A DNA stretch of 64,000 nt from Lachnospiraceae bacterium (GCA_022510745.1 JAFLSY010000006.1:149591-213590); one strand, 5' to 3'. Positions 1-8,709 are shown, counted from the first letter of the stretch. Notes: generated from the letters alone by a model not told the origin. Translations and numbers: made by a program.

Positions 1-693
1 GGCTACATTGGTAAGTGTGGTATCATGGTCCGCACTGTTGAAGTAGTTGATATCCACAGTGTTAATGATACGCTGCTGCACCTTTTTCAGAGCCGCCGGT
101 GAGCCGCCTCCAACCATCAGAGTCCGCCCCGCCAAATCCTGGGCAGTAACCCGCTCTTTCTTTACAAGGGGATCGTCTGGCAAAGAAAGTAGATAAATCG
201 GACTTTTATAAAAAGGATGAATTTTAATATCCGGTATCTTTCTGACATTTTCTTCTAAAGAAAAGGCAATATCTGTTTCCCCTTTGAGAAACTTATCCAT
301 GGAATTATCAGCAGAAAAGGTCGGCGTAATGGAAACCGAAGGATGGAGCTGCGCAAGCTTCTTGATGATCTTGGGCAGATCATATATGGCGGAACGCCAG
401 CCCGAGTCCACAGTAATATTTTCCGAATACCTTGTACTGAAATTCTGCGCCTGCTCTATGGCATTTTTCAGTTCGGTTCGTACATTGCGAAGTGTAGTGC
501 AAAACTGTGCGCCGGCCGGTGTCAGCAAGGCGCCTTTGCTTGAGCGGGTAAAGATCTGAAAGCCCAACTCCTCCTCCGCAGCTTTAATATGGTAGCTCAA
601 AGTAGGCTGCGCTGTATAGAGATTTTCCGCCGCACGGTTAAAGTTTTGTGTTTGTGCCAATTCCAAAATATAATCGATGTCCTTTAGAGTCAT
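1..693 (-). CDS. LysR-family transcriptional regulator (partial)
   Basis: Reads leftward and runs off the left edge, so 231 residues are present of a family usually near 290-300. The N-terminus is the LysR winged helix-turn-helix: residues 1-60 include NFNRAAENLYTAQPTLSYHI and ELGFQIFTR. The start of the type 2 periplasmic-binding-like effector domain follows from about residue 90. The ATG at 693 is preceded on its strand by a weak AAGGAGAAAAG ribosome site. It is divergent from the rightward genes, the usual layout in which a LysR protein controls its neighbour and itself. The effector cannot be told from sequence. Confidence 0.9.
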   Translation of the reverse strand, partial: MTLKDIDYILELAQTQNFNRAAENLYTAQPTLSYHIKAAEEELGFQIFTRSSKGALLTPAGAQFCTTLRNVRTELKNAIEQAQNFSTRYSENITVDSGWRSAIYDLPKIIKKLAQLHPSVSITPTFSADNSMDKFLKGETDIAFSLEENVRKIPDIKIHPFYKSPIYLLSLPDDPLVKKERVTAQDLAGRTLMVGGGSPAALKKVQQRIINTVDINYFNSADHDTTLTNVA

Positions 694-717
694 CTTTTCT
701 CCTTAATATAAAATTTG

Positions 718-741
718 AATCGTTAATTGGCTAATTCGATT
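718..741. promoter_or_regulatory. Candidate LysR operator (AATCG-N14-CGATT)
   Basis: AATCG at 718-722 and CGATT at 737-741 form an inverted repeat around an AT-rich centre, 24 bases upstream of the leftward LysR start. Size and place fit a LysR-type site, but the arms are only 5 bp, so chance is possible. Confidence 0.35.
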
Positions 742-821
742 AGACTTTTTGATTATATAGGGGCATAATAAAATTGTCAAGATAATCAATAGCTGTAAGA
801 TACTCTTCAAGGGGTGGGATA

Positions 822-1096
822 ATGGGAAAAGAACGATTGATGGCTTTTACTGACGCAGTATTGGCAATTATTATGACCATTCTGGTGTTAGAACTGGAAA
901 AGCCGGAAGCGGCAACTTTGGAATCCGTTTTGTCAATGTGGATTACAACAGCGGTGTGACGCAAGGGTTTTATGGGATTATGGTTTTGCTTGTGACTTTG
1001 TCTAATGTAGGGCTTAGCCGTGCATTGGAAAAAGCGAACCACGATGAAAAAGACATAAAGGGAGGAAAAGCGTATGAGTGTCAGCATGAGCGATAA
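822..1096 (+). pseudogene. TMEM175/DUF1211-family potassium channel gene, internally deleted
   Basis: An ATG at 822 opens a 45-residue reading frame ending at 959. It begins MGKERLMAFTDAVLAIIMTI, which matches the start of bacterial TMEM175/DUF1211 channels, including the FTDAV...AI selectivity-filter helix. A second frame from about 962 reads FYGIMVLLVTLSNVGLSRAL then EKANHDEKD, which looks like the last transmembrane helix and tail of the same family. Intact members are near 200 residues; here about 120 residues of the middle are missing and the two ends are out of frame. The tail overlaps the next gene's start. I call it a remnant; the family call rests on the N-terminal motif. Confidence 0.6.
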
Positions 1097-1454
1097 AGAT
1101 AAAATTGAAAATTGTTACCGGCAGATGTATCTTGGCATGACCCGAAAAGACCGAGGAATACTTTCGGAGGTTCTGGATGATTCCTTTGTGCTGGTGCATA
1201 TGACGGGAATGAGGCAGTCTAAAGCCGCATTCATTCGGGCAGTGGAGGATGGAACTTTGAATTACTATTCTGCGAATCACCAGCGGATGGAAACCAATGT
1301 GTCCGGCGGTCACGCGGAGTTCATTGGACAGAGTATGGTGAATGCAGCAGTGTTCGGAGGCGGACCGCACACATGGCGGCTGCAGCTTAAGTTGAAGCTT
1401 GTACAAAGAGCAGATTCATGGAAAATTACAGAGGCAAAAGCCTCCACTTATTAA
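1074..1454 (+). CDS. NTF2-like (SnoaL/DUF4440-type) protein
   Basis: A 126-residue single-domain protein with the cone-fold pattern of the NTF2/SnoaL superfamily: an N-terminal helix (DKIENCYRQMYLGMTRKD), a loop with DDSFVLVHMTG, and three long strands ending RADSWKITEAKAS. The size is typical. GGGAGG sits 7 bases before the ATG. Members may be small enzymes or binding proteins, and no catalytic residues can be assigned safely. It stands 24 bases before an aldo/keto reductase and probably shares its transcript. Function unknown. Confidence 0.75.
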   Translation: MSVSMSDKDKIENCYRQMYLGMTRKDRGILSEVLDDSFVLVHMTGMRQSKAAFIRAVEDGTLNYYSANHQRMETNVSGGHAEFIGQSMVNAAVFGGGPHTWRLQLKLKLVQRADSWKITEAKASTY

Positions 1455-1478
1455 AAATATAGGAAAGGATGAAAGCAG

Positions 1479-2456
1479 GTGAAAGAAAGAATTTTAGGAA
1501 AGGATTTAACGGTTTCAGCAGTGGGATTTGGCTGCATGGGTATGACGCACGCATACGGAGCGCCGGCTGATACAAAAGAAATGACAGAGGTGCTGCATCA
1601 GGCGGTGGATATGGGATATCTCTATTTCGATACGGCGGAATGTTATACCGGCATCAATGCGGATGGCAGTACCGCATATAATGAGGAATTGGTGGGAGCG
1701 GCGCTAAAACCCCATCGTCACGATGTTGTGATTGCCACCAAATATGGTGTACAGCATTCTCCGAATGGTCTGCAGATGGATTCCCGACCGGAAACCATCC
1801 GCAAATCCGTAGAAGGCAGTTTGAAACGGTTAGATACGGATTATGTGGATTTGTATTATCAGCACCGTATCGATCCGCAGGTTCCGGCAGAGGAAGTGGC
1901 GGGCGTGATGGCGGAGCTCATCAAAGAGGGAAAAATTCTTCATTGGGGCATCTCCGAAACAGATGAGGAATACCTGCGGAAGGCTCATGGTGTGTGCCCG
2001 GTGACCTGCATTCAGAACCGCTATTCCATGATGGCGCGGGATTATGAGAAGCTGTTTCCAGTGCTTGAAGAGTTAAGTGTAGGTTTTGTTGCTTTCAGTC
2101 CCCTTGCCAACGGTGTGCTCAGTGATCGATACAATAAGGATTCCAAGTTTGAGGAGGGAGTGGATTACCGCAGCCATATGCCGCAATATACCCCGGAGGC
2201 TTTTGAGGCAAATCGCAGTCTGTTTGAGTATCTTAGGTCGCTTGCGGAGGAGAAAAATGCGACTCCGGCACAGATTTCTCTGGCGTGGATGATCTGTAAA
2301 AAAACGTATATCGTACCCATTCCCGGTTCCAGAAAACCGGAGCGAATCCGTGAAAATCTGGGTGCGGCAGATGTAGAGCTAACAATGGAAGAAGTAAATG
2401 CCATTGATGAAAAACTGAACGAATTAAACACTTCAGCACTATACGGTACAAAATAG
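1479..2456 (+). CDS. Aldo/keto reductase
   Basis: A 325-residue (alpha/beta)8 NAD(P)H-dependent reductase of the group that acts on aldehydes and ketones. The catalytic tetrad is visible as Asp51 and Tyr56 (FDTAECY), Lys88 (IATKYG) and His129 (YYQHRID). The C-terminal cofactor loop reads IPGSRKPERIRENLGA, typical of NADP-preferring members. The start is GTG at 1479, with AGGAAAGG upstream. The next gene begins 12 bases after the stop, so the pair is co-transcribed. A paralogue with the same GFGCMGxTHAYG start lies at 31715. Confidence 0.92.
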   Translation: MKERILGKDLTVSAVGFGCMGMTHAYGAPADTKEMTEVLHQAVDMGYLYFDTAECYTGINADGSTAYNEELVGAALKPHRHDVVIATKYGVQHSPNGLQMDSRPETIRKSVEGSLKRLDTDYVDLYYQHRIDPQVPAEEVAGVMAELIKEGKILHWGISETDEEYLRKAHGVCPVTCIQNRYSMMARDYEKLFPVLEELSVGFVAFSPLANGVLSDRYNKDSKFEEGVDYRSHMPQYTPEAFEANRSLFEYLRSLAEEKNATPAQISLAWMICKKTYIVPIPGSRKPERIRENLGAADVELTMEEVNAIDEKLNELNTSALYGTK

Positions 2457-2468
2457 GAGGTGAGAGAA

Positions 2469-3317
2469 ATGGATTCTATGAAGCTGAATAACGGCCTACA
2501 GATCCCCGCACAAGGGTTTGGCGTTTTTCTTGTGGAGAATAACGGACCCTGTGAAGAGGCGGTATCAAAGGCGCTGCAGGCAGGCTACCGTCTGATTGAT
2601 ACAGCAGCAGCTTATTTCAATGAAACGGATGTAGGAAAAGCGATCCGAAGCAGCGGTATCCCGAGAGAGGAGATTTATGTGACCTCCAAGCTGTGGATGC
2701 AGGATTACGGTTATGAGGCAGCGAAAAGGGGCATCGATGATTCCTTGAAAAAACTGGGGTTGGAATATATGGATTTGTATTTGCTTCATCAGCCCTACGA
2801 TGATACGGTCGGGGCTTGGAAAGCGTTAGAAGAGGCGGTCCGAGCCGGAAAGATTAAAAGCATCGGCATCAGCAATCATACAGTGAAACTGCTTTCCAAT
2901 CTGATTCCAAAGATGGAGATACTCCCGGCGGTGAACCAGATGGAGTGCAATCCTTTCTTCCAGCAGAAAGAGCTGCGCAAATATCTGGATCAGTATGGCA
3001 TACGATTGGAAGCGTGGTATCCGCTGGGGCATGCGGATAAAGAACTCTTAAATGATGTAAGGCTGGTCAAGATTGCAGAGAAATACGACAAGAGTGTGGC
3101 GCAGGTTATTCTGCGCTGGCATCTGCAGGAAGGGATCGTTGCCATTCCGAAAGCGACAAGCATGGAGCATATCAAAGCGAATCTGAATATTTTTGATTTC
3201 ATGCTGGCCGATTATGAGATGGCGGAGATACGCGCAATGGATAAGGGTGTAGGTACCCATGATCCGGAGGATATGAGCAACGCAGAGGGGCTTTCTGAAT
3301 TGAAGGTCCATGATTGA
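2469..3317 (+). CDS. Aldo/keto reductase (2,5-diketo-D-gluconate reductase type)
   Basis: A 282-residue AKR with the tetrad Asp44, Tyr49, Lys74 and His107 (LLHQPY). The terminal IPKATSMEHIKANLNIFDF is the signature of the AKR5-like branch that reduces small carbonyls with NADPH. An in-frame GTG lies at 2460, but its G is the last base of the AGGAGG ribosome site at 2455-2460; ATG 2469, 8 bases from that site, is the sensible start. It sits directly behind another AKR and before a flavodoxin. Substrate not deducible. Confidence 0.92.
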   Translation: MDSMKLNNGLQIPAQGFGVFLVENNGPCEEAVSKALQAGYRLIDTAAAYFNETDVGKAIRSSGIPREEIYVTSKLWMQDYGYEAAKRGIDDSLKKLGLEYMDLYLLHQPYDDTVGAWKALEEAVRAGKIKSIGISNHTVKLLSNLIPKMEILPAVNQMECNPFFQQKELRKYLDQYGIRLEAWYPLGHADKELLNDVRLVKIAEKYDKSVAQVILRWHLQEGIVAIPKATSMEHIKANLNIFDFMLADYEMAEIRAMDKGVGTHDPEDMSNAEGLSELKVHD

Positions 3318-3380
3318 GGCAACGATATGTTTCATTTATTTCTAAACAAACAAAATATAACAAAAAAGGAGAACAACGAC

Positions 3381-3896
3381 ATGGCAAAGAATCTGATCAT
3401 TTATTACTCACGTAAAGGCGAAAATTATTGGAACGGCAGTGTAAAGAATATTTCAAAGGGCAACACGGAGATTGTTGCCGAGTTCATTCAGAAAGCGGTG
3501 GGCGGCGACCTGTTCGAGGTAGATACGGTAAAACCTTATGCGGCAGATTACTATACCTGTATTGATGAGGCAAAAAAAGAACTGCATGCACAGGCCAGAC
3601 CGGAACTGAAGAAATACCTGGACAGCATTGCAGAATATGACAATGTATTTGTCTGCGGTCCCTGTTGGTGGGGAACCTTCCCGATGGCAATCTTCACACA
3701 GCTTGAAAAGCTGGATTTCTCCGGCAAAAAAGTGATGGCAGTTATGACCCATGAGGGTAGCGGGCTGGGCAGCTGTGAGCGGGATTTAAAGAAGCTCTGT
3801 GCTGGCGCAACCTTTGGAAAGGGTCTTGCAGTACACGGCGCGGATGCGTCGAAATCCGAAAGCACTGTGGCGGCATGGGCGAAAAAGGAGATCTGA
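3381..3896 (+). CDS. Flavodoxin
   Basis: A 171-residue long-chain type flavodoxin fold. The N-terminal strand and FMN phosphate loop read LIIYYSRKGENYWNG, a variant of the SxTGNT loop with Gly-Glu-Asn. The second flavin loop contains CGPCWWGTFP and the third MTHEGSGLGSCERDL. This group acts as electron carrier or quinone/FMN reductase in the cytosol. An in-frame upstream codon at 3327 lacks a ribosome site; ATG 3381 has AAAAGGAG 8 bases before it. The stop is one base from the next start, so the two are translationally linked. Paralogues lie at 4310 and 9643. Confidence 0.9.
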   Translation: MAKNLIIYYSRKGENYWNGSVKNISKGNTEIVAEFIQKAVGGDLFEVDTVKPYAADYYTCIDEAKKELHAQARPELKKYLDSIAEYDNVFVCGPCWWGTFPMAIFTQLEKLDFSGKKVMAVMTHEGSGLGSCERDLKKLCAGATFGKGLAVHGADASKSESTVAAWAKKEI

Positions 3897-3897
3897 T

Positions 3898-4260
3898 ATG
3901 GCGAAGCGAGTTCGGGTTACAGTGGACGGCATGGTATATCATGCCGTCCTGTTGGAAAATCCACTGGCTGAAAAAATTTCCGGAATGTGTCCTTTTACAC
4001 TGGATTATACACGCAGCGGTGAACATGAATATTATGCAGCTCTGCCGGAAAAGGCAGCGGCAAATGGCTGTCCGGATACCATGAAAGGTCATCGGAACGG
4101 ACTGTATTATTTCGAGGGATGGAACGCGCTTTCTCTTGTATTTAGGGACTGCGACACTGCGCCCTATAAAATCCATCAGATAGGCGATTTTGAGGAAGAT
4201 ATTGCAGCTGTTTTGGAAAAAATGGGCAGGAGCATCCATATTCTCTGTGAAGTGGAATAA
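3898..4260 (+). CDS. Cyclophilin-like fold protein
   Basis: A 120-residue protein starting one base after the flavodoxin stop. The pattern VRVTVDGMVYHAVLLENPLA ... EYYAALP ... GLYYFEGWNALSLVFRD ... IGDFEEDIAAVLE fits the bacterial cyclophilin-like domain. These proteins have the beta-barrel of cyclophilins but not the canonical peptidyl-prolyl isomerase Arg/Phe/His set, so isomerase activity should not be assumed. It has no signal peptide, so it is cytosolic. A lipoprotein with the same fold is encoded at 24742. Role unknown; the tight link to flavodoxins suggests a redox setting. Confidence 0.75.
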   Translation: MAKRVRVTVDGMVYHAVLLENPLAEKISGMCPFTLDYTRSGEHEYYAALPEKAAANGCPDTMKGHRNGLYYFEGWNALSLVFRDCDTAPYKIHQIGDFEEDIAAVLEKMGRSIHILCEVE

Positions 4261-4309
4261 ATTCCGTAAATTAATTGAGAGCCGTGGGATTGGCGGAAGG
4301 TGAGGAAAA

Positions 4310-4828
4310 ATGGCTAAGATTTTGACTGTATTTTATTCTTTGAAGGGTGAGACAATTGCACCCGGCATGAAAATTGTGAATCTGGAAAAAGGACACACTG
4401 CTGTGGCAGCTGAGTTTATCCAGAAGGCAGTGGGCGGTGATATCTTTGAGATTGAGACTGTCAAGACCTACATGGAAGATCATATGAAGATGATCTATGA
4501 GGCAAAGGAAGAACTGGAGAAAGGAATTTATCCGGAGCTTAGGAACTATCCGAATATAGACGAGTACGATACCATCATTCTCGGTTATCCTAACTGGTGG
4601 AATACAATCCCCACACCGGTATTCAATTTTCTGCAGCACTACGACTGGAGTGGTAAGAGGATCATTCCGTTTGTTACAAGCGGCGGCAGCGGGTTAGGAA
4701 AAAGTGTGGATGACATAAGAAAAATATGCGTTGGAGCTGAGATTCTGGACGGCGGTGCATTCCTAGGGCATGAGGTCGAAGATTCCGAGCAGGAAATCGG
4801 TGATTGGGCAAAGGAAGTACTAAAATAA
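4310..4828 (+). CDS. Flavodoxin
   Basis: A 172-residue flavodoxin clearly related to the one at 3381: the N-terminus reads LTVFYSLKGETIAPG, the second flavin loop GYPNWWNTIPTPV, and the third VTSGGSGLGKSVDDI. Both share the EFIQKAVGGDxFEI segment, so they are tandem paralogues separated by the cyclophilin-like gene. GGTGAGGAAAA precedes the ATG. It is probably the last structural gene of the unit before a LysR gene 16 bases downstream. Partner reductase unknown. Confidence 0.9.
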   Translation: MAKILTVFYSLKGETIAPGMKIVNLEKGHTAVAAEFIQKAVGGDIFEIETVKTYMEDHMKMIYEAKEELEKGIYPELRNYPNIDEYDTIILGYPNWWNTIPTPVFNFLQHYDWSGKRIIPFVTSGGSGLGKSVDDIRKICVGAEILDGGAFLGHEVEDSEQEIGDWAKEVLK

Positions 4829-4844
4829 ATCACAGAGGGAGAAC

Positions 4845-5732
4845 ATGTTAAATCAAGTAAGATATTTTCAAGCGGTTGTCCGCTGTGGCAGTTTTACGGA
4901 AGCTGCAGAGGAATGCCATATTTCGCAATCCGCTATTTCCCAGCAGATCAAGTCACTGGAGCAGGAACTGGGGATACAGTTAATTGAGCGGATGAATCGA
5001 AAATTTGTCCTGACACCGGCAGGAGAATATTTTTATAAAAAAAGTCTGGTTTTGGTGGCGGATTATGACCGTCTGGTGCAGGATGCAGTCCGTATTGCCG
5101 GAAAGGATCAGGCCGGATTGCGTATCGGATATTTGAAAAGTTATGCCGGTGATGCAATTCAAATGGCGGTAGCGTTTTTTTCGGAAAAGTATCCGGATAT
5201 CAGTGTTCATATCCTAAGCGGCAGCCATGAGGATTTATATGATGCATTGCGCAGGTCGAAAGTCGATCTTGTAATGAGCGATCAGCGCAGAGCTTTTTCT
5301 GACGAATATGTCAATTGTTCGCTTGCCCACATAAATTGCTGCATTGAGATTGCTTCCAGAAATCCTATCTCTGCTTTAAAAATGGTTTCGGCGGAGGATT
5401 TGAAGAATACGCCCTGTATTCTGGTAGTCTCAAAAGGGCAGCAGAATACGGAGCAAGAGTATTACAGCGATATTTTCGGATTTAAGGGAGATTTCCTTTT
5501 TGCCGACAGTATGGATGAGGCACGCCTTATGGTAGTGCAGAACAACGGCTTTATGCCTATTGACGAGGGAGCGGCTTTTCTTGGCAATACAACTATGCGA
5601 ATTCCACTCTATCGGAGAGATCGCCCGGTTACCCGCCATTACTGCACTTTTTGGAAGGCGGATAATTCCGGTTATTATATCGAAGAATTCGCAGAAATAT
5701 TGAAAGAGGTGTTTTCTAAACAGTACGAATGA
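4845..5732 (+). CDS. LysR-family transcriptional regulator
   Basis: A full-length LysR protein of 295 residues. The N-terminal helix-turn-helix contains GSFTEAAEECHISQSAISQQ and ELGIQLIERM; the effector domain from about residue 90 starts GLRIGYLKSY. It is encoded in the same direction and only 16 bases after the flavodoxin gene, so it may be made from the same transcript and feed back on it. It also faces the promoter and 14-bp inverted repeat that serve the next operon (5886 onward), another plausible target. Confidence 0.92.
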   Translation: MLNQVRYFQAVVRCGSFTEAAEECHISQSAISQQIKSLEQELGIQLIERMNRKFVLTPAGEYFYKKSLVLVADYDRLVQDAVRIAGKDQAGLRIGYLKSYAGDAIQMAVAFFSEKYPDISVHILSGSHEDLYDALRRSKVDLVMSDQRRAFSDEYVNCSLAHINCCIEIASRNPISALKMVSAEDLKNTPCILVVSKGQQNTEQEYYSDIFGFKGDFLFADSMDEARLMVVQNNGFMPIDEGAAFLGNTTMRIPLYRRDRPVTRHYCTFWKADNSGYYIEEFAEILKEVFSKQYE

Positions 5733-5735
5733 TAA

Positions 5736-5773
5736 ATGCCTGTGTCTGCAAAATGGAGGACACGGGCATTTTA
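5736..5773 (+). terminator. Intrinsic terminator after LysR gene
   Basis: The stem ATGCCTGTGTC (5736-5746) pairs with GACACGGGCAT (5759-5769) with one G-U pair, followed by TTTTA. It starts 3 bases after the LysR stop. Confidence 0.8.
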
Positions 5774-5775
5774 TT

Positions 5776-5808
5776 CGCATTCGGATAAGAATAGCTTATG
5801 CGAATGCG
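5776..5808. promoter_or_regulatory. 14-bp inverted repeat, candidate operator
   Basis: CGCATTCGGATAAG (5776-5789) and CTTATGCGAATGCG (5795-5808) are inverted copies with one mismatch and a 5-base centre. The element ends 12 bases before the -35 of the following promoter, a position suited to activator binding. The LysR protein at 4845 is the nearest candidate ligand. Confidence 0.5.
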
Positions 5809-5820
5809 CTGAAAAACGAA

Positions 5821-5849
5821 TTGTTGTTTGACGATTTCCTTATTATACT
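5821..5849 (+). promoter_or_regulatory. Sigma-A promoter for the 5886 operon
   Basis: TTGTTG (5821-5826), a 17-base spacer and TATACT (5844-5849), followed 37 bases later by the ATG with GGGAGGAA upstream. Confidence 0.6.
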
Positions 5850-5885
5850 TAGAGCATAAGAAAATACTTCCGGGAGGAATAAGAT

Positions 5886-7007
5886 ATGAATCCATATTTC
5901 AGTGAAGTGAATAAAAAATTCGGCTTTGGATGCATGCGTCTGCCTATGAAGGATGGAGAAGTGGACGTACAGGAATTTAACAGTATGGTGGATACTTTTT
6001 TGGAAAACGGTTTTAACTATTTTGATACTGCCCACGGTTATCTGGGTGGCAAAAGCGAAACTGCTCTGCGGGAGTGTCTGACCGGTCGGTATTCCCGTGA
6101 CAAATACATCCTGACCGATAAACTGACCAATTTCTTTTTTAAGAAACAGGAGGATATTCGTCCTTTCTTTGAAAGCCAGTTAGCGGCATGCGGGGTGGAC
6201 TATTTTGATTTCTATCTCATGCATGCGCAGAATGCTGAGAATTTTGCCTTTTTCAAGAAATGCCGGGCTTATGAAACCGCACTGGAACTGAAGGAGGAAG
6301 GTAAGTTCAAACACTTTGGTATTTCCTTCCATGACACAGCGGATGTACTGGAACAGATATTGACAGAGTACCCGCAGATCGAAGTGGTGCAGATACAGTT
6401 CAATTATATCGACTACGAGGATCCGGCAGTACAAAGCCGCAGATGCTTGCAGGTCTGCAAGAAGTTCGGCAAGCCCGTTATTGTAATGGAACCGGTGAAG
6501 GGCGGTAATCTTGCCAACCTTCCGGAGGATGCCAAAGCGGTTTTGGACGAACTTAAGGGCGGAAGCCCCGCAAGCTATGCGATTCGTTTTGCCGCAGATT
6601 TCGATGGAATCATGATGGTCATTTCCGGTATGAGCGATATGGCGCAGATGGAGGATAATATCAGTGCCATGAAGGATTTTAAATCTTTGTCCGAAGTTGA
6701 ACTTGCGGCAATCGACAAGGTGAGAGAGATTTTCATCTCCAAAAACATGATTCCCTGCACCTCCTGCCGTTATTGCACTGCAGACTGCCCCAAGCAGATT
6801 CTGATTCCGGACTTGTTTGCCTGTCTGAATGCAAAAAAGGTTTTCAATAACTGGAATACGGATTATTACTATAGCAACGTTTACACCACACGCAACGGAA
6901 AGGCTTCCGATTGTATCAAATGCGGCAAGTGTGAACATTCCTGCCCGCAGCATTTGCAGATTCGGGAACTCTTGGTAAGCGTGGCTGAAGAGTTTGATAA
7001 ATCGTAG
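5886..7007 (+). CDS. Aldo/keto reductase with C-terminal 2[4Fe-4S] ferredoxin domain
   Basis: 373 residues. The N-terminal AKR barrel has Asp47 and Tyr52 (FDTAHGY), Lys79 and His113 (YLMHAQN). The C-terminal part carries CTSCRYCTADCP and CIKCGKCEHSCP, two cysteine sets typical of bacterial-type ferredoxin clusters. Such fused proteins can link two-electron nicotinamide chemistry to ferredoxin-like one-electron carriers and are common in anaerobes. It is the first gene of the operon, downstream of an intact promoter and inverted repeat. Substrate unknown; the local abundance of flavodoxins makes a flavodoxin partner possible. Confidence 0.9.
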   Translation: MNPYFSEVNKKFGFGCMRLPMKDGEVDVQEFNSMVDTFLENGFNYFDTAHGYLGGKSETALRECLTGRYSRDKYILTDKLTNFFFKKQEDIRPFFESQLAACGVDYFDFYLMHAQNAENFAFFKKCRAYETALELKEEGKFKHFGISFHDTADVLEQILTEYPQIEVVQIQFNYIDYEDPAVQSRRCLQVCKKFGKPVIVMEPVKGGNLANLPEDAKAVLDELKGGSPASYAIRFAADFDGIMMVISGMSDMAQMEDNISAMKDFKSLSEVELAAIDKVREIFISKNMIPCTSCRYCTADCPKQILIPDLFACLNAKKVFNNWNTDYYYSNVYTTRNGKASDCIKCGKCEHSCPQHLQIRELLVSVAEEFDKS

Positions 7008-7054
7008 CGGAATCGAGCTGCCATGGCTCAAAACAATAAAAAGGAGTATGCGAA

Positions 7055-7828
7055 ATGGCGATTTCAGAATTTTCCAAACAGTATCACGAGAAGATGTTTC
7101 CCGGTTATGTTTCCAAGTTTTTAGAAACCGACCCGGAATTCATTGAACGGTTTGATAACTTTGCGTTTGACGAAGTCATCAATATGCCTGACATCAGGGG
7201 CAAAGAGGTGGACGGCAGGACCCGCCATATGGCAATATTGGCAACGCTTTTAGGTTGTCAGGGCATCGACGAATTTAAGGCCATGCTGCCCGCTGCAATG
7301 AACTTTGGCGTAACGCCGATAGAGATCAAAGAGATTACTTATCAGGCGGTGGCTTACTTAGGCATCGGCCGTGTGTTCCCGTTCTTGAAAGCGGTGAATG
7401 AAGTTTTGGAGGCAAAAGGCATATCCCTTCCTCTCGAGGGTCAGGCGACGACTACAACAGAGAATCGGCGGGAGTCAGGAACACAGGCACAGGTAGATAT
7501 TTTCGGCGAAGGGATGCGGGACTTCTGGCAGTCCGGACCGGAGGAGAGCAGACACATCAACCTGTGGCTGGCAGACAATTGCTTTGGAGATTATTACACC
7601 CGCAAAGGTTTAAGTTATGCGGAGCGTGAGCTGATCACATTCTGTTTCCTTGCTGCACAAGGAGGATGTGAACCCCAGCTTACCAGCCATGCAGCGGCAA
7701 ATATGCGCAATGGAAATGATAAATTATTTCTAATTAAAATCATTTCTCATTGTCTGCCGTTTATCGGATATCCCCGCAGCTTAAACGCACTGACCTGTGT
7801 AAATAAAGCAGCAGAAAACAATAATTAA
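7055..7828 (+). CDS. Carboxymuconolactone decarboxylase (CMD)-family protein, two-domain
   Basis: 257 residues with two CMD/AhpD-like helical repeats. The first (about 20-125) contains RHMAILATLLGCQGIDEFKA and the second (about 150-255) ELITFCFLAAQGGCEPQLTS. No CxxC redox pair of AhpD is seen, so peroxidase-partner activity is doubtful. Fused CMD proteins are often annotated as decarboxylases, but their roles in anaerobes are mostly unknown. It lies 47 bases after the AKR-ferredoxin gene in the same operon. A single-domain relative is at 31359. Confidence 0.85.
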   Translation: MAISEFSKQYHEKMFPGYVSKFLETDPEFIERFDNFAFDEVINMPDIRGKEVDGRTRHMAILATLLGCQGIDEFKAMLPAAMNFGVTPIEIKEITYQAVAYLGIGRVFPFLKAVNEVLEAKGISLPLEGQATTTTENRRESGTQAQVDIFGEGMRDFWQSGPEESRHINLWLADNCFGDYYTRKGLSYAERELITFCFLAAQGGCEPQLTSHAAANMRNGNDKLFLIKIISHCLPFIGYPRSLNALTCVNKAAENNN

Positions 7829-7857
7829 AACAGTGAAAGAGAAAGGAATGTTATATT

Positions 7858-8709
7858 ATGAGTACACAGAAACCGGAAGAAAAGCAAGTCATGATTGTTG
7901 TCGGCGCCGGCCAGCTCAGCATGGCGATTGCCAGAAGGGTAGGCTTTGGAATGAAGATCGTTTTAGGCGATAAGAAAAAGGAGAATGCGGATGCGATTGC
8001 CAAGATTATGAATGATGCGGGATTCGATGTAGTGCCTATGGAGATGGATATTTCCAGCAGAGAGTCCATTCTGCATCTGATTGCAGAGGCGCAAAAATAT
8101 GGTCCCGTTACCAAATTGGTTAACGGCGCAGGGGTTTCGCCCAGTCAGGCCCCCATTGAAGCGATTTTGAAAGTAGATTTATATGGTACGGCCGTACTGT
8201 TGGAAGAAGTTGGTAAAGTCATTGCCGAGGGCGGCAGCGGCGTAACGATTTCCAGTCAAAGTGGTTTCCGTATGCCTGCATTGACCGCAGAACAGGATGA
8301 ACTGCTGGCTACTACGCCCACGGAGGAACTGTTGAAACTGGAAATGCTCCAGCCGGAAAACATTCGTGACACGCTCCATGCCTACCAGATGGCAAAGCGC
8401 TGCAATGAGAAGCGTGTAATGGCTGAAGCCGTAAAATGGGGAGAGCGCGGTGCAAGGCTAAACGATATTGCGCCCGGTATTATTGTGACCCCATTAGCGA
8501 TTGATGAGTTCAACGGTCCCCGCGGTGATTTCTACAAGAACATGTTTGCAAAATGTCCTGCTGGACGTCCCGGTACGGCGGATGAGGTAGCAAATGTGGC
8601 GGAATTAGTGATGAGCGACAAAGGCGCTTTCATCACAGGTTCTACTTTTCTTATCGACGGCGGTGCGACTGCATCCTATTACTACGGCCCTTTGAAGCCT
8701 CAGCAATAA
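7858..8709 (+). CDS. Short-chain dehydrogenase/reductase (SDR)
   Basis: 283 residues. The nucleotide loop is VVGAGQLSMAIARRV rather than the classical TGxxxGIG. The catalytic Tyr and Lys are in AYQMAKRC and the serine in TISSQSGFR. The C-terminus LIDGGATASYYYG is typical of classical SDRs ending a Rossmann fold. It is the third gene of the 5886 operon. The GxGQL variant occurs in one SDR subgroup of unknown substrate; I do not assign one. Confidence 0.88.
   Translation: MSTQKPEEKQVMIVVGAGQLSMAIARRVGFGMKIVLGDKKKENADAIAKIMNDAGFDVVPMEMDISSRESILHLIAEAQKYGPVTKLVNGAGVSPSQAPIEAILKVDLYGTAVLLEEVGKVIAEGGSGVTISSQSGFRMPALTAEQDELLATTPTEELLKLEMLQPENIRDTLHAYQMAKRCNEKRVMAEAVKWGERGARLNDIAPGIIVTPLAIDEFNGPRGDFYKNMFAKCPAGRPGTADEVANVAELVMSDKGAFITGSTFLIDGGATASYYYGPLKPQQ

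Noticed and set aside
6180..7031. 283-residue minus-strand frame opposite the AKR-ferredoxin gene
   Set aside because: Cys-motif codons of the ferredoxin explain its composition; no ribosome site or family.
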